Part shown: in pieces, positions 12,995-13,052 of the stretch
How the letters are laid out: every line of letters starts with the position of its first letter
Numbering within the stretch: position 1 is the first letter of the stretch
Source: Gemmataceae bacterium
Lineage (GTDB): Bacteria > Planctomycetota > Planctomycetia > Gemmatales > Gemmataceae
NCBI GenBank assembly: GCA_947490035.1
Contig: CANLGS010000035.1
Coordinates: 1 to 13,052 of the forward strand
DNA: 13,052 bases
Direction of reading: 5' to 3'
Program-made: the position numbers and the translations under genes
The notes under the pieces: model-generated
Database searches by the model: none
What the model was told of the DNA's origin: nothing
Seen by the model: only the letters and a program-made list of their open reading frames with translations

Positions 12995-13052
12995 GAGCGC
13001 GGGCGTCCCGCTCAATGGCACTTACTTTGTGCTTCTTTGCTCTTGTGGCACA
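12995..13052. repeat. Repeat cluster cut by the window end
   Basis: An imperfect palindrome (12995-13013, with GCGGG, a CGT loop and CCCGC) is followed by a T-rich run like that at 90-115. The final 12 bases (TCTTGTGGCACA) match the left end of the 8899-8975 inverted repeat. No gene is seen here. Confidence 0.55.

Overview
The window reads as ordinary chromosome from a GC-rich planctomycete, most likely a Gemmataceae-type bacterium. This is inferred from gene content and style, not from a marker gene. The pointers are a secreted PQQ-type beta-propeller, a secreted HEAT-repeat protein, a Gly-rich secreted protein with an LTDxQ motif, a pair of YkgJ-like cysteine-cluster proteins, a small DUF6980-like zinc-ribbon protein, and many short palindromic repeats between and inside genes. 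No rRNA, tRNA, transposase, integrase, phage gene or CRISPR array is visible.

Layout. Positions 1-332 hold no convincing gene but carry T-rich repeat debris. The + strand then has a macro-domain protein (333-1025, followed by a UUCG-loop terminator), a YkgJ-family protein (1144-1572), a 47-bp-arm inverted repeat (1582-1695), a second YkgJ-like protein (1710-2204), a secreted beta-propeller protein (2232-3443), a second inverted repeat (3441-3546) and a small three-helix membrane protein (3566-4117). A convergent block on the - strand runs from 11111 down to 4168. In transcription order it holds a secreted HEAT-repeat protein, an inositol-monophosphatase-family phosphatase, a DUF6980-like protein, a dual-ATPase ABC-F protein, a small coiled-coil protein, a toxin-like small protein whose start region looks frameshifted, and a hypothetical protein carrying an in-frame palindromic insert. 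Next are a - strand membrane-anchored metallophosphoesterase (11205-12392) and, divergent from it, a Gly-rich secreted LTDxQ protein (12508-12942) with a strong terminator.

Working together. I see no single pathway. The clearest operon-like pairs are phosphatase plus DUF6980-like (6-nt gap) and coiled-coil plus toxin-like (TAATG overlap). The rest looks like housekeeping and lineage-typical genes.

The most notable signal is the density and placement of palindromic repeats. At least seven distinct families occur in 13 kb. One lies in frame inside a gene, one in a linker of the ABC-F protein, one supplies the last residues and stop codon of the metallophosphoesterase, and one overlaps the stop codon of the beta-propeller gene. 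Genes with such a repeat just upstream tend to lack a visible Shine-Dalgarno sequence. I did not find a convincing new defence, mobile or biosynthetic system.
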